From: Isoetes taiwanensis
Lineage: Eukaryota > Streptophyta > Lycopodiopsida > Isoetales > Isoetaceae
Direction: 5' to 3'
Assembly: GCA_021234155.1 (NCBI GenBank)
Contig: JAJEKV010000052.1
Span: 9,627,284 to 9,691,283, forward strand
DNA length: 64,000 nt
In this document: piece by piece, positions 1-11,129 of the stretch
How the letters are laid out: every line of letters begins with the position of its first letter
How positions within the stretch are numbered: position 1 is the first letter of the stretch
Position numbers and translations under genes: made by a program
The notes under the pieces: model-generated
The model's input: the letters and a program-made list of their open reading frames with translations, nothing else
Told to the model about the DNA's origin: nothing
The model's database searches: none

Positions 1-470
1 TCTTTTGTTTATTCCATACATTTTGGGTGATGCAAAGAGTTTAATCCATTATTTTTCTAGGAGAACAGGCTACAAAGACTGCATGCCTTTGCTTCCACGA
101 TAATTAGACAAAGCTTCCTTCCATATCCCCTGTGCAACAATGAGTTGGTTCATAACACCAACATTGACACAAGCTGTACCTCACATAAATTCACCCCTTA
201 AGCGAATCAGTATATAGAAATGTTCGAGGCAGCCTGCCACGATAAATTTCCTGTAACAATAAAAATGCTAACTAGCATGTCCGTTTGTCCATCGCATAGT
301 AATTGTCCACAAAATACAAAGCTCCCATCACAAATATCTCACAAAGTTAAAGTTGTACTTGATTGAATTATCCATCAAGGAATTCATATACTACTACCAA
401 AACAATTGAGTATTGCAAATAGTGTTGCGTTACAACCATTGTTCCTTGTAATTCTTTGGAACTTGGAAAT
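1..470. other. Intergenic, nothing recognised
   Basis: AT-rich sequence without a coding-like reading frame, RNA gene or clear repeat. It lies just beyond the 3' LTR end of the minus-strand miniature retrotransposon that follows. Confidence 0.5.
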
Positions 471-706
471 TGATACGATTCTTGAAATTTGGGAATGTTT
501 AAATAATTATGAAACAATATTATCTCAAAAGAAGTAGTGAAGAACAACTACATACTGGGTTGGATTACAACAAATTGATTGGAGCACATCATTAACCGCC
601 CAATCGGATCCACTGGGTTGATGAAAAATATAAACGCTATGGCAAATACAAAGCTCTGGCTCTGGCTTACTAGCCTTTCAGACTAATCTTGATATTCCAT
701 GTAGTC
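471..706 (-). repeat. 3' LTR of the TRIM-like element
   Basis: This is the downstream copy on the minus strand. It pairs with 1143-1359 along its whole length apart from an extra stretch around 505-530. Its minus-strand ends are TG and CA. Confidence 0.65.
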
Positions 707-1128
707 AAGTCTAGGGCATGAAGGAGCAGAAGGGACGAGAGCTTCTAGATTTTGCTTCTCGTAGGCTTTTAGTAAGATAATTCACATATGTTCTTGTGAA
801 AAGATAATCTTCTCTATAAATGGCAGGCTCCAAAGATTTGCCAATTCATCCATATGCCTAGCCCCAACAATTCTATGGCATAGTAAGATTCTGTAGTACT
901 TGCACCACATGCAGAAGCCCTCGTTTTTTACCACCTTGAGAACTTCTTTTAATAATCCATGGACGTTAAAATATACTTCCTTCCTTCCTTCCTTCCTCTG
1001 CCCATAACCCGATTGGGTTCCGTGGACGTTAAAAATTTCTTCCTTCCTTCCTTCCTTCCTTCCTTCCATAGATTCTTCTCTTTTAATAATCCCTCTGTTT
1101 ATAGATCCCAGAAGAATCGCAAACCTCC

Positions 1129-1140
1129 GCTCTGATACCA
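1129..1140 (-). promoter_or_regulatory. Primer-binding site (initiator tRNA-Met type)
   Basis: The minus strand reads TGGTATCAGAGC, the standard plant LTR-retrotransposon primer-binding site, two bases past the end of the upstream LTR. It fixes the orientation of the element. Confidence 0.75.
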
Positions 1141-1142
1141 AT

Positions 1143-1359
1143 TAATACGACTCTTGAAATTTGGGAATGTTTAAACAATTTTAAAGAAGTAGTGAAGAAC
1201 AACTACATACTTGGGTTGGATTACAACAAATTGATTGGAGCACACCATTAACTGTCCAATCGAATCCACTGGGTTTGGAAAATATAAACGTTATGCAAAT
1301 ACAAAGCTATGGCTCTGGTTACTAGCCTTGCAGACTAATCTCGCTATTCCATGTAGCCA
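1143..1359 (-). repeat. 5' LTR of the TRIM-like element
   Basis: Upstream LTR on the minus strand, directly next to the primer-binding site. Its terminal CA is changed to TA, a sign of age. Confidence 0.65.
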
Positions 1360-2377
1360 CAAGTCAAAAAACAGTTGCAAATCTGTGATGTTGCTGTGGC
1401 AGTAATCTATGATCCCTTGTCATATTTCCGGCCATTACTCCCTCATACAAACGAACTACAAGAAGTTCCATCCAATTTAAAAAGTAGACTCCGAACTAGT
1501 TCCAATGAAGTAAAAGTGGCCTCAATCAGAGCTTTAATTGCGGAGATATGTCCAATTGAAATTTAGCCTATATTTTTAGATCTCTCCACGATTTCAGCCT
1601 TTTTTAGCAGGCACTTGCCTTTTATATTAAAATAGCTACTTGCCTTTACTTGACTTATCATATGGGATATTATCTATGGGCTTTTCTTCAAGCTCCCCCA
1701 ACTAATAATCATCCCAATGATAGTGCATCGACCCTTTCCATAAATATCAATGGTTCTTCATACCCAAATATTATATTATCCTATGCTCCTTCTTTCTAAA
1801 CACCTGAGGAAACAAAACAGAAGTTGGGTCTGCGTTCTTATTGTAGTTTCGACACGTGTCCTCTCCCTCCAACACGGAATGGAAGTCGGCTCGAGGATTC
1901 CGCTCAGCCGGTGAACAACACTTCTGGTCACCGGTGTTCTGCTTCTATTTATCGGTATCTCACATCTTCTGCTTGTCTGCTTCAAAGAGGTTCTTCCGAA
2001 GGCTCTACTTTGCAGACTCGATTCTTCTGCTAATAATCTGTGTTCTTTTGCAAATCAATCTGTTATAGTGTTCCTGTTACCTTCTTTCCTTCTTTCTGGG
2101 TTTGGCCACGGTTTTTCCAGATGCCCATTTTCTGGCTATGGTGACGGTTTCTGGGCTGGCTATGATGAAGCTTTCGACAGATGCTGCATCCATCAGTCTA
2201 TAAATGACAATTAAAAACCCATGAACATGGTCAGAATAGGAGCAAATAACAAAGCAAGGGTTGGGGTGGGCTGCCATAGCCACCGACCTTAAGCTTCAGA
2301 TGCTTCAAATCCGGTACCTTCTGCTTCAGATTTCTTCAGCAATAGGCAAAAATGCATTCCAACTTCTATTTTGTAGC
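1360..2377. other. Noncoding, relic sequence
   Basis: No gene recognised. A more GC-rich stretch at about 1815-1950 starts with the same words as sequence at about 13789 (a shared 'gaagttgggtc' and later 'aacacggaatgg'), so both may come from one dispersed repeat family. Short frames here lack any family motif. Confidence 0.4.
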
Positions 2378-2486
2378 GGAAAGAAAGATGGTCTCACATT
2401 CTGGCACTGCGGGAGACTCGCTCCCAGCTGCCGCTGGTCGCGGGGCCCCTCCCTCCGTGCCAGAATGTGATCCCATATTTCTTTCC
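2378..2486. repeat. Foldback with GC-rich loop
   Basis: Arms of 30 nt (2378-2407 and 2457-2486) are reverse complements with about four mismatches, including a perfect 13-bp core CACATTCTGGCAC / GTGCCAGAATGTG. The 49-nt loop is strikingly GC-rich in AT-rich surroundings and can form smaller stems itself. It could be a small foldback transposon or a transcribed hairpin. No protein-coding signal. Confidence 0.65.
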
Positions 2487-3350
2487 CCTAAACTAACATT
2501 CACATACTACTTGCCATGTTTTTGCCATATTTCCATAACCCATTTGTCGTGGACGACTCCCCCGTGCTTGCTCCATATCAAAAAAACTTTCAGGTTGCCT
2601 ATGGTTCTAAGACGACATTGGCCAATTTTTTTTTGTAGGCTTGCCATGAAGATACACTATAAACTTTTCAATGCCAATGTAAGAATATAAGACCCTTATG
2701 AACAAAGGCATTTCATGAATATTTTTACAATTTGTTGCTTCATGTAAACCACTTAAGAATTATGGACAACGAAAGGTGGAAAAATATCTCTTTTTGCTAA
2801 TTAAATTGCATGGCCTAAATTATCTTAGTTTGAGGTACATATATTTTCCATGAAAAATTGGGCACATATGTATATTATAGTTGATGGGTGCTCTAGCGCA
2901 TTTCCAGCCCTAGGATCTGGGAATATTCCCATGGATATACCCTCTAGGAGCATCAGACCCCTACACCTAAGCATTAAATGGGATCAAACGCTTAAGTGTC
3001 TCTATTTTCTACGGTGTTGGCCACCGTTCACCGGGGCTTCGGTCGCTGGCTTGACAAGCATTGGAAAAAAAAAATCCAATTCCATGTTTTCCAGAATAGA
3101 AACAAACTTGAATTAGTCTCCAATCCCGTAATAGAAATAGTGAGAGGATAAGGATGCTATATTAGCATTGACCTACCTGTGCCACAAGTTTCAACCTGCA
3201 CACAACAGACATGCGAGTTGTCATGTCTACGCCTACCAAACTGATTGACACTATCTTCCAATATGCTGCGACTTGCAAGTATAATGAAGAAAAATGCTGG
3301 GGAATTCGAACCCACTGTGCATGCGCCGCTCCACGCATCATGCCCGTCGT
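2487..3350. other. Noncoding, nothing recognised
   Basis: No supported gene. The stretch 3295-3350 contains a GAATTCGAACCC word resembling a tRNA T-arm, but no other tRNA arms surround it. Confidence 0.4.
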
Positions 3351-3842
3351 TAAAGGGCAGGGCCTATTCCCATGCATATGCATGTCAAGCTCACAGTGAT
3401 TGTCTCATTATTTTTTCAGTTTTTCAAGTCTTTCTTCCACAAGCAAGCAATGCAAACCACAAAATCACACAATTCTAGCTTTTTTTTTTACAAACAATCC
3501 AATGCCTGAATACCAAAAATGCACAAAGGCTGGTTTTCAAAAATCAATCAGGCTTCCTCAATACCTTTCTCCACTGCCCCAATCCAAGCCATCATCAATC
3601 CTTAAAGGGCATGGCCTATTCCCATGCGTATGCATATCAAGCACACAAGGATTGTCTCATTATTTTTTCAGTTTTCCAAGTCTTTCTTCCACAATCAAGC
3701 AATGCAAACCACAAAATCACACAATTCTAGCTTTTTTTTTTACAAACAATCCAATGCCTGAATACCAAAAATGCACAAAGGCTGGTTTTCAAAAATCAAT
3801 CAGGCTTCCTCAATACCTTTTTCCACTGCCCCAATCCAAGCC
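3351..3842 (+). repeat. 252-bp tandem duplication, two copies
   Basis: Copy 1 runs from 3351 to 3602 and copy 2 from 3603 to about 3842, nearly identical throughout. The open frame across both copies only reflects the duplication; its translation repeats itself and shows no domain. Confidence 0.85.
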
Positions 3843-4204
3843 ATACTTTTAAAATATCTTATACTAAGTAAGTTATACAATATTTTTTGCTAAACAGAAA
3901 TTTGTTACAACATGATTCGCTTGAAGAACATATATTTTTTTCTCGAACTGTATACCAGTGAGCTATTTATCAAAGGTCTAGAGCTTAGATATAAAATTAG
4001 AAACCTGTTGATTCGAGCAAATACTATGCAGGAAACCTGTAAATGTATCGTGCTAAGTAATTCCCTAGGCAAGCAACTAGTCTGTAAGCAAAGTTTATAA
4101 GGAGTGCATGTGCAACCAACCAGTCTCCTGCTGCTTATCCTTTGTCGGATGTGAAAAAAAGCACTCATAAATAAACAAGAAATCCTTACCTTCAAGATAT
4201 GGCG
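3843..4204. other. Intergenic, nothing recognised
   Basis: AT-rich sequence between the tandem duplication and the polypyrimidine array. No gene signal. Confidence 0.4.
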
Positions 4205-4581
4205 ATGCCTACTTTTCTTTCTTCTTTCTTCTTTCTTCTTTCTTCTTTCTTCTTTCTTCTTTCTTCTTTCTTCTTTCTTCTTTCTTCTTTCTTCTTTCTT
4301 CTTTCTTCTTTCTTCTTTATGCCTACTTTTCTTTCTTCTCTCTTCTCTCTTCTCTCTTCTCTCTTCTCTCTTCTCTCTTCTCTCTTCTCCTTCTCCTTCT
4401 CCTTCTCCTTCTCCTTCTCCTTCTCCTTCTCCTTCGCCTTCTCCTTCTCCTTCTCCTTCTCCTTCTCCTTCTCCTTCTCCTTCTCCTTCTCCTTCTCCTT
4501 CTCCTTCTCCTTCTCCTTCTCCTTCTCCTTCTCCCTTCTCCCTTCTCCCTTCTCCCTTCTCCCTTCTCCCTTCTCCCTTCT
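4205..4581 (+). repeat. Layered polypyrimidine satellite (7-, 7-, 6-, 7-bp units)
   Basis: Four neighbouring arrays form one polypyrimidine tract: TTTCTTC units (about 4214-4318), then TCTCTTC units after a repeat of the leading word ATGCCTACTTTTC at 4319, then CTTCTC units (about 4388-4534), then CCTTCTC units to about 4580. Neighbouring units differ by one base. The long open frames on both strands are repeat translations (Phe-Ser or Gly-Glu runs), not genes. Long polypurine-polypyrimidine duplexes can form triplex DNA. Confidence 0.9.
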
Positions 4582-7500
4582 TCCTTATTTGCACTTTCTA
4601 GAAAATTTTAAGCTACCAAATTACAAAGTAAAGGCAACCTTATATCTTCTCCTTGAGAATGAGCTAGAACTTGATGTTAGATTAAAAGTACTATTGCATA
4701 TAATAAAGCATTTAAGTGGTAACATGAAGCAAGATGTGTGTCATGAACTCATGTCACATAGCAGATAGTGGTCGGGATTTAGTATATAGACAAAGCTAAC
4801 TTGCATTTGGGACAGAGGGATATGTGCATTTAGTTAATAATGCAAACAATTTGCTCTTACAAAATAAAGTCGATGATATAAATTTGTATAAATCGGCTAC
4901 TCAAGCCTGACAACGCTGGGCACCATTCCAAAGACTTTTATGCTTAGCATGCCACTACAATGTAATAGATGGTATCCACATTAATGCTTGGCCGCATGTA
5001 AAACTTACGACATTCCTTATACAAAACCAGTACATTCTTCCGAACATAACCAATCAGTAGATTCTTGGAACAAACTGTTGCCCTGCTATGGCAACATGGC
5101 AAAGTGCCATCAAATCTTTTTATGTTGCAGGGGAAAAGAAGATACTATATTGAAGAACCAAGTGAAGACATTGAATTGGAATCAAGATCACACATTGAGA
5201 GGACCTAAGCATCTAGAAGTTTGGAAGACCCCTATGAAGTTTGCAAGCTATTAAAGTGGTATCTTTTCTCCTTCATATTGTCATTTCTATTCTCCTACCT
5301 CACACTCCACATTTCCAATGTTCCATTACCCCATACTATCATACATCTCACACATAGCCTTTTGTTCCATAGTTGACCTACCACTACCTAGGCACATTTT
5401 CAAAGTTGTTACACAAAAAGGGTTGCCTAAGCATCAAGTTCTACATCATATTTTTTCATCATATCATTCCATTATCACACACTCCATACCATGTGGCTAT
5501 AAAAAAAAAAAAAGCATTTGAAAAGCTAAACACGAGTTTGCCTAGTCACCATCTCCAAGTGACATGGCATGATGACTAGATACATATGTCATCACTTACA
5601 AAGCCACATTGGTCCACTCACCATTTGCCACTTCCATATATCATTCACCAAGTTGCCACCTAAGCAACAAGTGTCCACATCACCACATCACTCCATACCA
5701 TTACATCACTCAACATCATTCCACATCATCATATCACCTTGCATCATCAAATGATGACTAGGCAAATGTTGACCAAACCCAAAAAGTTGGTCAACCATAA
5801 GATTGAAATGATTGATAAATGTGCCTATTAGCCTTGTTCTCCCTCTTTGCCACCTCACCAAATCCCATGTCTAATGCCTACTCACCCCATTCTTTTTTCT
5901 ACAAAAATCAAAAAGTATTGCATTTGAGAGTTTGATGATACCACCCGATAGCCCTCATGGAATCATGCCACCTGGCACAAAAAAAAAATTTGAAAAAAAG
6001 AGTGCATATTGACCTTCTAAATGGCTTTCTTGGAAAGCGTGCTTCATTTGAAAAAATGGCAAAACCTACCTACATCTACCCCCATCTATCTACCCTCTCA
6101 TCCTCGCCAAGTGGCGTCCCCACAGCATGCCAAGTCAAAAAACGAGCCGAGCTTGGCGGGGAGGAGACCACGTAATCAAGAGAGAGGAAAATAGCTCTCT
6201 ATTTATACCTTAGCCTCTTTTCTGATTTTTGCCTCGTGGGATAATTGCTCTCAAGAAAACTCCAGAACCCTAAAAATGTGACTTGCCAAGAACTTGCTTT
6301 TTGTCGATTGAACCCAGAGCAATCATTGCATTGGCTAACCATTCCTGTCCTATTACACCCAAAGAAATGTCTAAACCAACCAAAAACATGGCCAAGATCC
6401 CGAATTTGCCAAGATCCGGCCGGAAATAGAGTTTTTAAAAGGGGATTCATTCAACAGAGAAAAGTGTGGGCTTTTGCGCGATTCAAAGACGGCACCACGA
6501 AGTGTGAAGTCGTAATTGATCTTTGAGAGTTCCTCCCCGCCTTTAAGAGATCTATCCCGAGGCATATTATGATTGATTTGTATCCAAAAAATTCACGATT
6601 TGTATGTTTTAGAGATGTCCTGTTGATTGATCATCTTGATCATTGACATGACGTCAAATGTGATGACTTTGATTCCAGTTTAATGAAAATCTGACCTTGG
6701 AAAATATCATTTGATGCATTTGTGTTTGAATTAATTCTAGAAATGGGAAGAAAAAGCCATACCTCTGCACCTGGTCGCATACAAAGCTCTAGCTGCATTG
6801 GTACAATTATTTAGGAAAGGAAAAGCTAAAAAAAAGGGGGGAGAAAGATCAACCCACTGATGTTTTAAAAGTCTGTCATACTTTTCATGATCATTAGATG
6901 CTCAGACATACTTCTCAAATTACAGACTGACTTTTTAGCCCTGAAAATACATGCTCTTATTGTGCAGGCCTCGTGTTCACTGTCTAAATTTAGTTGGATT
7001 GAAAATTCATCACCATTCTCATTTGGCAAAATTGAGTGCACTGTCCAGTCCATTGACCAACTTCTGACTTAGTCAAGAATCATTATTTCTCACCAACCGT
7101 GAGGATTCTTTGCATAGACTTTCTCCAACACTTTCTTCAGATATCATGGTGACATGCTATGCTTGTTTGGGTTCAAAATGTTGAATGCATTAATTTCTGT
7201 GCCTGTTAGAATAAGACTAGCTTTTTTGGCTTTTGGGAAACTAGTGAAATCTTGTTTTCTGGAAATTTAAAAACATATATTTTAGCACAGAGTGATCACC
7301 TCAAGTGATCTGGAGGTCCTAGACCAAGATTAGTGCTTCTTTGACCTGAGGTTGGTGGTTTAGCCAGGTTTGCCATCAACACAAACCCAACCATATTATC
7401 ATCATGGGCACTTTGCTAAACAATAGAAGCAAACTTTAAAGTCTTGGACGGATTAATGACACAATATCCACTAACACCAACACAAAGGGAAAGAGGGAGG

Positions 7501-7979
7501 ATCATAATAGCTGGAGCCCCAAGCTTATTTGCTTGCTTCATTGTCCAGGAACAAGCTTGTAGCTATTGCATCAATTCGCACGGGGTCCCACGGGCTACGG
7601 ATTGAGACAGGTAGATGGGAGCGGCCGCAATTGCCGCGAGAAGCGAGACTATGTAAATGTTGTCAGTTACAGGTTATTGAAGATGAAGCCATACTCTTCT
7701 GAGTTGCCCTGCTTTTGAGATAGTCCGGAATCATTTTTTGACCTTGGCATTCCATTCCACGCTTCCACAACTTCTCAGAGCACCATCTGTGCATGACTTG
7801 GCATTATACATACTTGAGGTTCTAGATGAACGTCTTCAATTACTGAGCCCTCAGTAGTCATTATCTCCGATTGTCTAGTATCATCATTACTGCAAAGGTT
7901 TTTCCCTTGAAAACCTTTCGAGGTAGGGGTTTTTTAATCCTAGTAGTAATGATTGTACTAGCCCATATGACGTAAAAAT
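4582..7979. other. Relic-rich noncoding stretch
   Basis: No recognisable gene in 3.4 kb. A TATA-like CTATTTATA sits near 6201 after a G/C-richer stretch and could belong to an old LTR or a promoter; I could not find LTR ends or a primer-binding site to settle it. The part before 7980 (about 7900-7979, with a run into TATTC repeats) looks like the 3' end of a retroposed element, but its coding part cannot be identified. Confidence 0.35.
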
Positions 7980-8008
7980 ATCTATTCTATTCTATTCTAT
8001 TCTATTCC
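7980..8008 (+). repeat. TATTC microsatellite
   Basis: About five uninterrupted TATTC units, directly before the higher-order repeat array. Confidence 0.8.
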
Positions 8009-8009
8009 T

Positions 8010-8960
8010 TAAGGTATTTCACCATTCATTTGCTCCATGCAATTATCCACAACATATGCAACATGTCCACAGAAAAGAGGCATTTGTATACAATGAATAG
8101 GTTATTCGCATACAATTTGAACATAGAATATAAGGACCTTATATATGAATACATGGATTTCAAAGGTATTTCACCATTTATTTGCTCCATGCAATTATCC
8201 ACAAACGAATGCAACAAGTCCACAAAAAAGAGGCATTAAGGTATTTCACCATTCATTATGGATATAAGGACCTTATATATGAACACATGGATTTCAAAGG
8301 CATTTCACCATTTATTTGCTCCATGCAATTATCCACAAATGAATGCAACATGTCCACAAAAAAGAGGCATTAAGATATTTCACCATTCATTTGCTCCATG
8401 CAATTATCCACAACATATGCAACATGTCCACTGAAAAGAGGCATTTGTATACAATGAATAGGTTATTCGCATACAATTTGAACATAAAATAAATGAATGT
8501 GATTTTTTTTTCATCAATTATCCACAACATATGCAACATGTCCACAGAAAAGAGGCATTTGTATACAATGAATAGGTTATTCGCATACAATTGGAACATA
8601 GAATATAAGGACCTTATATATGAATACATGGATTTCAAAGGTATTTCACCATTTATTTGCTCCATGCAATTATCCACAAATGAATGCAACATGTCCAGGC
8701 ATTAACGTATTTCACCATTCATTATGGATATAAGGACCTTATATATGAACACATGGATTTCAAAGGCATTTCACCATTTATTTGCTCCATGCAATTATCC
8801 ACAAACGAATGCAACATGTCCACAAAAAAGAGGCATTAAGATATTTCACCATTCATTTGCTCCATGCAATTATCCACAACATATGCAACATGTCCACTGA
8901 AAAGAGGCATTTGTATACAATGAATACAATTTGAACATAAAATAAATGAATGTGATTCTT
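8010..8960 (+). repeat. Higher-order tandem repeat array
   Basis: A block with the recurring words 'ttcaccatt', 'tgctccatgcaattatccac', 'aacatgtccac' and 'aaaagaggcatt' is repeated many times in units of about 70-150 bp. The units form a larger pattern: the series from about 8010 to 8378 recurs from about 8516 to 8866, joined by partial units. Frames on both strands are repeat translations. The array stops next to the tRNA-Thr gene. Confidence 0.85.
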
Positions 8961-8979
8961 TTTTCCATCAAGTTTAAAA

Positions 8980-9050
8980 GCTCCCAGTGAGGTTTGAACT
9001 CACGACCTTTCGCTTACAAAGCGAACGCACTACCACTATGCTATAGAAGC
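8980..9050 (-). tRNA. tRNA-Thr (anticodon UGU)
   Basis: The minus strand folds into a complete cloverleaf of 71 nt: acceptor stem GCTTCTA/TGGGAGC with two G-U pairs, D stem GCAT/GTGC, anticodon stem TTCGC/GCGAA around loop TTTGTAA (anticodon TGT, reads ACA, Thr), and T stem GTGAG/CTCAC around TTCAAAC. The A box (TAGCATAGTGG) and B box (GTTCAAACC) of the internal RNA polymerase III promoter are present, and a TTTT terminator follows the 3' end at once. No intron. It looks intact. It could also be the head of a tRNA-derived SINE, but no SINE body was seen. Confidence 0.88.
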
Positions 9051-9455
9051 TATAATAAATTTGTTATAGATGTTTTATATTGATATATTGATACATAAAT
9101 ATGATAGAATTTTTTTCGCTTCATCTAATATTAATGGTCCTTATTTCTTACAACTAAAAAAATGAACCTGATGATGCTCGACATTAGTCGTCGGTTGATT
9201 TGGTAGATATGGTGGTGGAATGGATATTGGATTGGTGGAACAATGGGTTAATGTGATGTGTTTTATCATGACCATACTTGTATAATGTGCTTAAATGGAA
9301 ACATTGCCCCGACACGTGGAGCCTAGAGGTGTTGTTGACATCCCAGAAATGTCAAGTAAGACGATAGCATTATGCGCCACTTGTCATATATTTATTCACT
9401 ACAGCCAAGAATGTCGATCAAAATGCAAAATGTTAGTAAGAAAATCCTAGAATTG
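9051..9455. other. Intergenic, nothing recognised
   Basis: AT-rich flank upstream of the tRNA gene. No gene signal. Confidence 0.4.
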
Positions 9456-9783
9456 AAACACTCCACATGGCGCCGTCCCATTGGATGCCACGAAAGAATG
9501 CCTTGTAACCATTCTTTACGATTCAGAAGGATTCTCATTCAATGGATTCGATGGTGAGCTCTTGAAAGAATTTGAAGCAAAAGTATCTATTGGATCTTTT
9601 GAGTGCAAGAAGACTTGGATGGATAAGCAAGATAATGATCAAAGCCATGATGTTAAGAGGCTTTACCCAGAGAAGCTTGGAGTAGGGAAGCATGTCAGAA
9701 AAATGCTCTTTGCTAACTATGAACAAGTTTCAAGTAAAATTTTTAGCACAAATGTTCAAACTAGTGTGATGAATAAATCATAA
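9456..9783 (+). CDS. Unrecognised open frame, possible exon or gene scrap
   Basis: A stop-free frame of about 108 codons follows a TGA and ends in TAA at 9781-9783. Its composition looks protein-like: charged, with acidic and lysine-rich segments and few low-complexity runs. It contains words such as LYPEKLGVGK and FNGFDGELLKEF. The only in-frame ATG with a decent length is at 9481 (100 codons). I do not recognise the family. It has no matching neighbour and lies between a repeat array and transposon remains, so a captured gene piece or a chance frame are both possible. Confidence 0.22.
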
Positions 9784-10514
9784 AAAGCAAGCCTTACTTT
9801 TATGGCTAGGCGGACTTGTAGGACAACCTGCTACTTTGAATTTTTGTTTGATATCATGTATTGACAGGGACATGGCGTTTACATTAAATCTAGTTTGAAC
9901 CTATGTAAAACCAAATTGATATGCTAAATACTGCTTAGTAGCTCTGCTAATAAATTCTTAGGTGTTCTATTTTTGAGGGAAAGTTGCTGAGCCTTTTATG
10001 AGCTCGTACTAAATTTGATAGACAAATATCTGGCAGACTTCTGATAATTGTATATTTGGAACATGAAGGGCTTGCCTTTAATAGTTTGTATTCTATTTTC
10101 TTTTTCCATTTCATGTACTATTGTATTTCAAGGGCACAAGAGTATAGTTGGTGAAGGGTGGAAAACCAAGAAACAATATGTCCTTTATGGCCCTTGAATC
10201 ACTACCAGTATTTGTCAAGATATATGATATCGAGATCACCATCTTGCTGCTAGACGTGATGTCACAGAACTTATGTAACGTTCCTAACCGACATGCCCTT
10301 AACCAACTAGGCAAAACCGTCTAGACGTTTATGAGTAGTCGCTTCTACCCATTTATGTCGGTGTCTCGGGAATGCGATATCAATCTTCCAGAAGTCTTAG
10401 GGAACCATATGGAATCTTAGAGAATCTAAAGAAACTTGAGAGATTTTAAGGGAATCCTTATGGCTACCTAGCACGACAAATTTTACTCAAGCTGAAGGAT
10501 AATTTTATTATTCA
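9784..10514. other. Noncoding, relic sequence
   Basis: No gene recognised. A short minus-strand frame at 10111-10314 has no motif. The neighbouring downstream sequence is the 3' tail of the DUF7869-like relic. Confidence 0.35.
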
Positions 10515-11013
10515 CCCTCATCATCATCTTTTTCCTCATTAGAAACCATGTGTCTCAACTAAGAGGCCACGTCGTTTGGGATCAAAACAGTTGAAGGCAT
10601 CCCTTCAACTGTCCATACAAAATCAGTGGTTTTTACTGTTTGGTATTGAGGCCGATCATTAGGGTTAGGCCTCCACCTCTTCTCCTAACAATTGACGTAG
10701 TATTGGGATAGGATACAATCCCTATTGACAGGCTCCCACCAAGAGATATATACCTCTTCATAGTGAGGGTCTTTTGGGTCTTCTATAGAGTTTTCTTTTG
10801 CATAAGCTAACCATGTTGGACAGCTATCACCTGGCCTCACAAGCAAGGACATATCTTTCTTAGCTTTTGGGTTTTGGGTTTTGGATGGGCTTTCGCGTTT
10901 TTGATTAGGTGGACCTACATATGCTGGTACACCTTACTTTCTTGCTGAAACATAAACTTTGATGCAACCAAAGAATCATGTCGTGTGCGGGGGAAGAAAT
11001 CATGCATGTCAGA
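10515..11013 (-). pseudogene. DUF7869-like gene, C-terminal part beyond the transposon
   Basis: The minus strand here is coding-like. From the insertion point it reads DMHDFFPRTRH and onward. After a one-base shift near 10930 it continues through VPAYVGPPNQKR, LLVRPGDSCPTWLAYAKEN and EEVYISWWEPVNR to a TAG near 10680, then coding-like sequence again to about 10515. The frame at 11013 is the one left at 16375 on the other side of the CACTA-like element, so this is the rest of the gene at 16375-19150. The Tyr-Val-Gly-Pro and Trp-Trp words fit what I remember of the C-terminal region in LDN/VGHTH-type proteins, but this part is less diagnostic than the LDN core. Function is unknown. It is broken by a frameshift and at least two stops. 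Confidence 0.5.
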
Positions 11014-11029
11014 CACAAGGCACCCAAAA
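11014..11029 (+). repeat. Left terminal inverted repeat of the CACTA-like element
   Basis: CACAAGGCACCCAAAA, preceded by the target duplication AGA. Confidence 0.75.
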
Positions 11030-11129
11030 ATTTAACCCCTATAATAAAGCACTAGTAAACCACTATAGAGGTGGTTTTTTATGTTAAAATTTTCATTCTT
11101 CACAAAAACCACATAACATAGTGGTTTTC

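Larger units (their letters stand above)
471..1359 (-). mobile_element. Miniature LTR retrotransposon (TRIM-like), minus strand
   Basis: Two direct copies of a sequence of about 220-236 bp (471-706 and 1143-1359) flank a 436-bp interior. Read on the minus strand, both copies begin TG followed by CTACATGG after one variable base. The downstream copy ends in CA and the upstream copy in a mutated TA. Two bases after the upstream LTR lies TGGTATCAGAGC (1129-1140), the usual primer-binding site matching the 3' end of initiator tRNA-Met. The interior has no gag, protease, integrase or reverse transcriptase, only a 119-codon frame with CTTCC/CCTT microsatellites, so the element would need enzymes from elsewhere. 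Size and structure match TRIM elements. I saw no clear polypurine tract or target duplication, and the LTRs differ at many positions, so it is old. Confidence 0.72.

Noticed and set aside
3290-3330. GAATTCGAACCC word like a tRNA B box
   Set aside because: No other tRNA arms; a chance match.
3400-3852. 150-codon frame
   Set aside because: The protein repeats itself because the DNA is a 252-bp tandem duplication; no domain.
3905-4768. Long open frames on both strands (229 and 189 codons)
   Set aside because: They are translations of the pyrimidine repeat array (Gly-Glu or Phe-Ser runs) with no start context or domain.
8026-8705. Several similar short frames on both strands
   Set aside because: Repeat translations of the higher-order array.
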